Shown here: positions 62,061 through 64,000 of the stretch, one piece after another | How positions within the stretch are numbered: position 1 is the stretch's first letter | Layout: each line of letters begins with the position of its first letter | DNA from: Dyadobacter sp. CY261 | GTDB taxonomy: Bacteria > Bacteroidota > Bacteroidia > Cytophagales > Spirosomataceae | Assembly (NCBI RefSeq): GCF_021440085.1 | Contig: NZ_JAKCPW010000001.1 | Location: forward strand, 124,001-188,000 | Reading direction: 5' to 3' | DNA length: 64,000 nucleotides | The notes under the pieces: generated by a model | What the model was told of the DNA's origin: nothing | Seen by the model: only the letters and a program-made list of their open reading frames with translations | Database searches by the model: none | Position numbers and translations under genes: made by a program

Positions 62061-63674
62061 ATGATTACGGTTCAGAACGTATCGCTGCGATACGGTAAAA
62101 GGGTATTGTTCGATGAAGTAAATATAAAGTTTGTCCCAGGTAACTGCTATGGCGTAATCGGCGCTAACGGAGCCGGGAAATCCACATTTTTGAAAATTCT
62201 TTCAGGTGAGATCGAACCGCAGACGGGCAATGTAAGCATGAACCCGGGCGAGCGGATGACGTTCCTGAAACAGGACCAGTTCGAGTTTGATGCCTATTCC
62301 GTCATGGATACGGTGATCCTCGGCCACGAGCGCCTTTACAAAATAATGAAGGAGCGTGAGGCGATTTATGAGAAAGAAGAATTTACAGACGCTGACGGCG
62401 AAAAAGCTGCCGAACTTGAAGCGGAGTTTGCCGATCTGAATGGCTGGGAAGCTGAAACCGAAGCCGCTCAGCTACTCAGCGGACTTGGGCTGGGTGAGGA
62501 TTTGCATCACACGCTGATGAGCGATCTCAACGGGAACGATAAAGTACGCGTACTTTTGGCGCAGGCACTATTCGGTAACCCCGACGTGCTGCTCCTCGAT
62601 GAACCTACCAACAACCTTGACGTGGAAACGGTGCTCTGGTTGGAAAACTTCCTTGCCGATTTTAAAAATACGGTAATCGTAGTTTCCCACGACCGTCACT
62701 TCCTCGACGAAGTATGTACGCACGTGGTCGACATCGATTTCAGCAAGGTTCAGATGTTCTCGGGTAATTATTCGTTCTGGTACCAGTCGAGCCAGCTGGC
62801 ATTGAAGCAACGCCAGGATGCTAATAAGAAATCCGAAGACAAGCGAAAAGAATTGGAAGAATTCATCCGCCGTTTTAGCGCGAATGCTTCCAAATCCAAG
62901 CAGGCCACTTCGCGCGCCAAACTCCTTGAAAAATTGACGGTGGATGATATCAAGCCATCGTCCCGCAAATATCCCTACATCGCATTCAAATCGGAGCGCG
63001 AGGTGGGGGACCAGCTTTTGCGCGTAGAAGGTCTGTCGAAAACAGCGGAAGACGGCACGAAACTGTTTGAAAACCTAAGTTTTACAATCAACAAAGGTGA
63101 TAAAGTTGCTTTTGTGAGTCGTAATGTATTGGCAATCAGTTCATTTTTTGACATTATCAGCGAAGTACAAAAAGCCGATAAGGGAAACTATACCTGGGGT
63201 GTTACGATTACCAAATCTTACTTTCCGAAAGATCCAGGCCAGTTTTTTGATGTGGACCTCAACCTGGTTGACTGGCTGCGCCAATATTCCGAAGAAAAAG
63301 ACGAGAGCTTTATCCGAGGTTTCCTGGGGCGTATGTTGTTCTCCGGCGAAGAGTCGTTGAAAAAAGCCAAAGTTCTCTCCGGAGGTGAAAAAGTACGTTG
63401 TATGCTCTCGCGTACAATGCTATCGGGCGCGAATGCACTGGTGCTTGATGATCCGACCAACCACCTTGATCTCGAATCGATTACGGCATTGAACAACGGG
63501 CTGATCGATTTCACAGGCTGCCTGCTATTCTATTCTCACGATCACCAGTTTGTAGAGACCGTTGCGAACCGCATTATTGAAATCGGGCCGAAAGGGATCC
63601 TCGACAAGCTCATGAGCTACGACGAGTTCCTGACCGACGAGACCGTGAAACAGCAGCGTCAAAAGTTGTATTAA
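62061..63674 (+). CDS. ABC-F family ATPase (YbiT/EttA-like) with one degenerate ATP site
   Basis: The 537-aa protein has two ABC domains joined by a charged helical linker. Domain 1 has canonical Walker A GANGAGKST (Lys40) and Walker B LLLDEPTNNLD (Glu181), but its signature reads LNGND (156-160) in place of LSGGQ. Domain 2 lacks a Walker A lysine (VSRNVLAIS, 353-361), has LVLDDPTNHLD with Asp464 in place of the catalytic Glu, yet a canonical signature LSGGE (439-443). Switch histidines His210 and His493 are kept. It probably acts on the ribosome as a translation factor. It is followed by a terminator. Confidence 0.9.
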   Translation: MITVQNVSLRYGKRVLFDEVNIKFVPGNCYGVIGANGAGKSTFLKILSGEIEPQTGNVSMNPGERMTFLKQDQFEFDAYSVMDTVILGHERLYKIMKEREAIYEKEEFTDADGEKAAELEAEFADLNGWEAETEAAQLLSGLGLGEDLHHTLMSDLNGNDKVRVLLAQALFGNPDVLLLDEPTNNLDVETVLWLENFLADFKNTVIVVSHDRHFLDEVCTHVVDIDFSKVQMFSGNYSFWYQSSQLALKQRQDANKKSEDKRKELEEFIRRFSANASKSKQATSRAKLLEKLTVDDIKPSSRKYPYIAFKSEREVGDQLLRVEGLSKTAEDGTKLFENLSFTINKGDKVAFVSRNVLAISSFFDIISEVQKADKGNYTWGVTITKSYFPKDPGQFFDVDLNLVDWLRQYSEEKDESFIRGFLGRMLFSGEESLKKAKVLSGGEKVRCMLSRTMLSGANALVLDDPTNHLDLESITALNNGLIDFTGCLLFYSHDHQFVETVANRIIEIGPKGILDKLMSYDEFLTDETVKQQRQKLY

Positions 63675-63690
63675 GAGTGACTATACCGTT

Positions 63691-63733
63691 AAAAGAACGG
63701 CCCCGTTTCAGATTGAGACGGGGCCGTTCTTTT
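63691..63733. terminator. Bidirectional terminator after the ABC-F gene
   Basis: A perfect 16-bp stem (63691-63706 with 63718-63733) has AAAA and TTTT edges, with further pairing towards the loop. It serves the ABC-F gene and the convergent gene at 63766. Confidence 0.85.
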
Positions 63734-63765
63734 AGAATGTGGATGGAATCCCGTAAAACCTACAC

Positions 63766-64000
63766 TTAGAAAATGGAAAGTTGCTTATTCGTTTTCTCGG
63801 TTAGTACCGCATAAGAACTCGGTTTGATACCGCGCAAATACGGTACCATCCCCAGTATTGCGTGCTTAATTTTCGTGATGTAGTAAGCCGAATTTTTCTT
63901 TCCGAAAGTCAGCTTTAACACCTCCTCATCATATAAATAATTGATATCCTTTTTCACTTCAAAGTTTTCCGATTTCAGCAAAAACCTGAACAGCGACGGT
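63766..64000 (-). CDS. Unidentified protein, 5' truncated by window end
   Basis: The frame is open to the right window edge, so only the last 77 or so codons are seen and the start is outside. The visible part is basic, with FLLKSENFEVKKD, TFGKKNSAYYITKIKHAI and PYLRGIKPSSYAV. I do not recognise a family. The reading ends in KQLSIF and then a stop at 63766. Confidence 0.5.
   Translation of the reverse strand, partial: PSLFRFLLKSENFEVKKDINYLYDEEVLKLTFGKKNSAYYITKIKHAILGMVPYLRGIKPSSYAVLTEKTNKQLSIF

Noticed and set aside
1-64000. Search for tRNA, rRNA, CRISPR arrays, insertion sequences and prophage genes
   Set aside because: No cloverleaf with a T-arm GTTCRA pattern, no regularly spaced repeats, no transposase, integrase or phage structural motif was seen by eye; a tool search could still find small items.

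Overview
The window looks like a chromosomal segment from a member of the Bacteroidota, most likely the Cytophagales (Spirosomaceae, Dyadobacter-like). The evidence is a type IX secretion sorting domain on a secreted esterase-like protein, promoters of the TTTG-N20-TAnnTTTG type, scarce Shine-Dalgarno sequences, the gene order parA-parB-DUF5683-dapB-lepB, and a BT_3928-type DoxX protein. The species is inference. I saw no tRNA, rRNA, CRISPR array, insertion sequence or prophage.

Region 1 (1-22.4 kb) is a surface or exopolysaccharide locus. It holds a polymerase/ligase of the Wzy_C type cut by the left window edge, two GT4-like glycosyltransferases, five GT2 enzymes (two of them tandem paralogues), two Wzx-like flippases around an unrecognised 311-aa protein, an FkbM methyltransferase, and a coupled three-gene unit: UbiA-type polyprenyl-phosphate phosphoribosyltransferase, GT-C-like membrane protein, HAD-IB phosphatase. 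Two signalling blocks sit inside it: a CHASE3 hybrid histidine kinase and a four-gene partner-switching operon (membrane protein, REC-SpoIIE phosphatase, STAS protein, RsbW-like ATPase).

Region 2 (22.4-33 kb, almost all minus strand) has an orphan HPt protein, an EcsC-MlaE-MlaF-MlaD lipid transport operon, a secreted SASA-domain protein paired with a GH43 hydrolase, two adjacent DUF2157 membrane proteins, an O-methyltransferase-like enzyme and ApaG.

Region 3 (33-41.3 kb) holds uracil-DNA glycosylase, a Dabb protein, a zinc-dependent phospholipase C/S1-P1-like protein, a DinB-like protein, a DEAD-box helicase with a leader of about 320 nt, alanine dehydrogenase divergent from an Lrp/AsnC regulator, and a radical SAM/SPASM protein.

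Region 4 (41.4-64 kb) is mostly housekeeping: parA-parB-DUF5683-dapB-lepB-lepB, a GH13 enzyme, dprA with an AlbA_2 protein, an FKBP isomerase, proS, a low-complexity lipoprotein, an OmpP1/FadL-like porin, aroK-BT_3928-DUF1599 divergent from folP-cdaA, rpsT, a beta-propeller protein and an ABC-F ATPase with one degenerate ATP site. Several genes end in strong inverted-repeat terminators. The most unusual is a 28-bp perfect palindrome overlapping the end of the second lepB.

The points I consider most worth a second look are the UbiA/GT-C/HAD unit, the partner-switching operon inside the polysaccharide locus, the helicase leader with an overlapping upstream ORF, the palindromes around the second lepB, and the asymmetric ABC-F protein.
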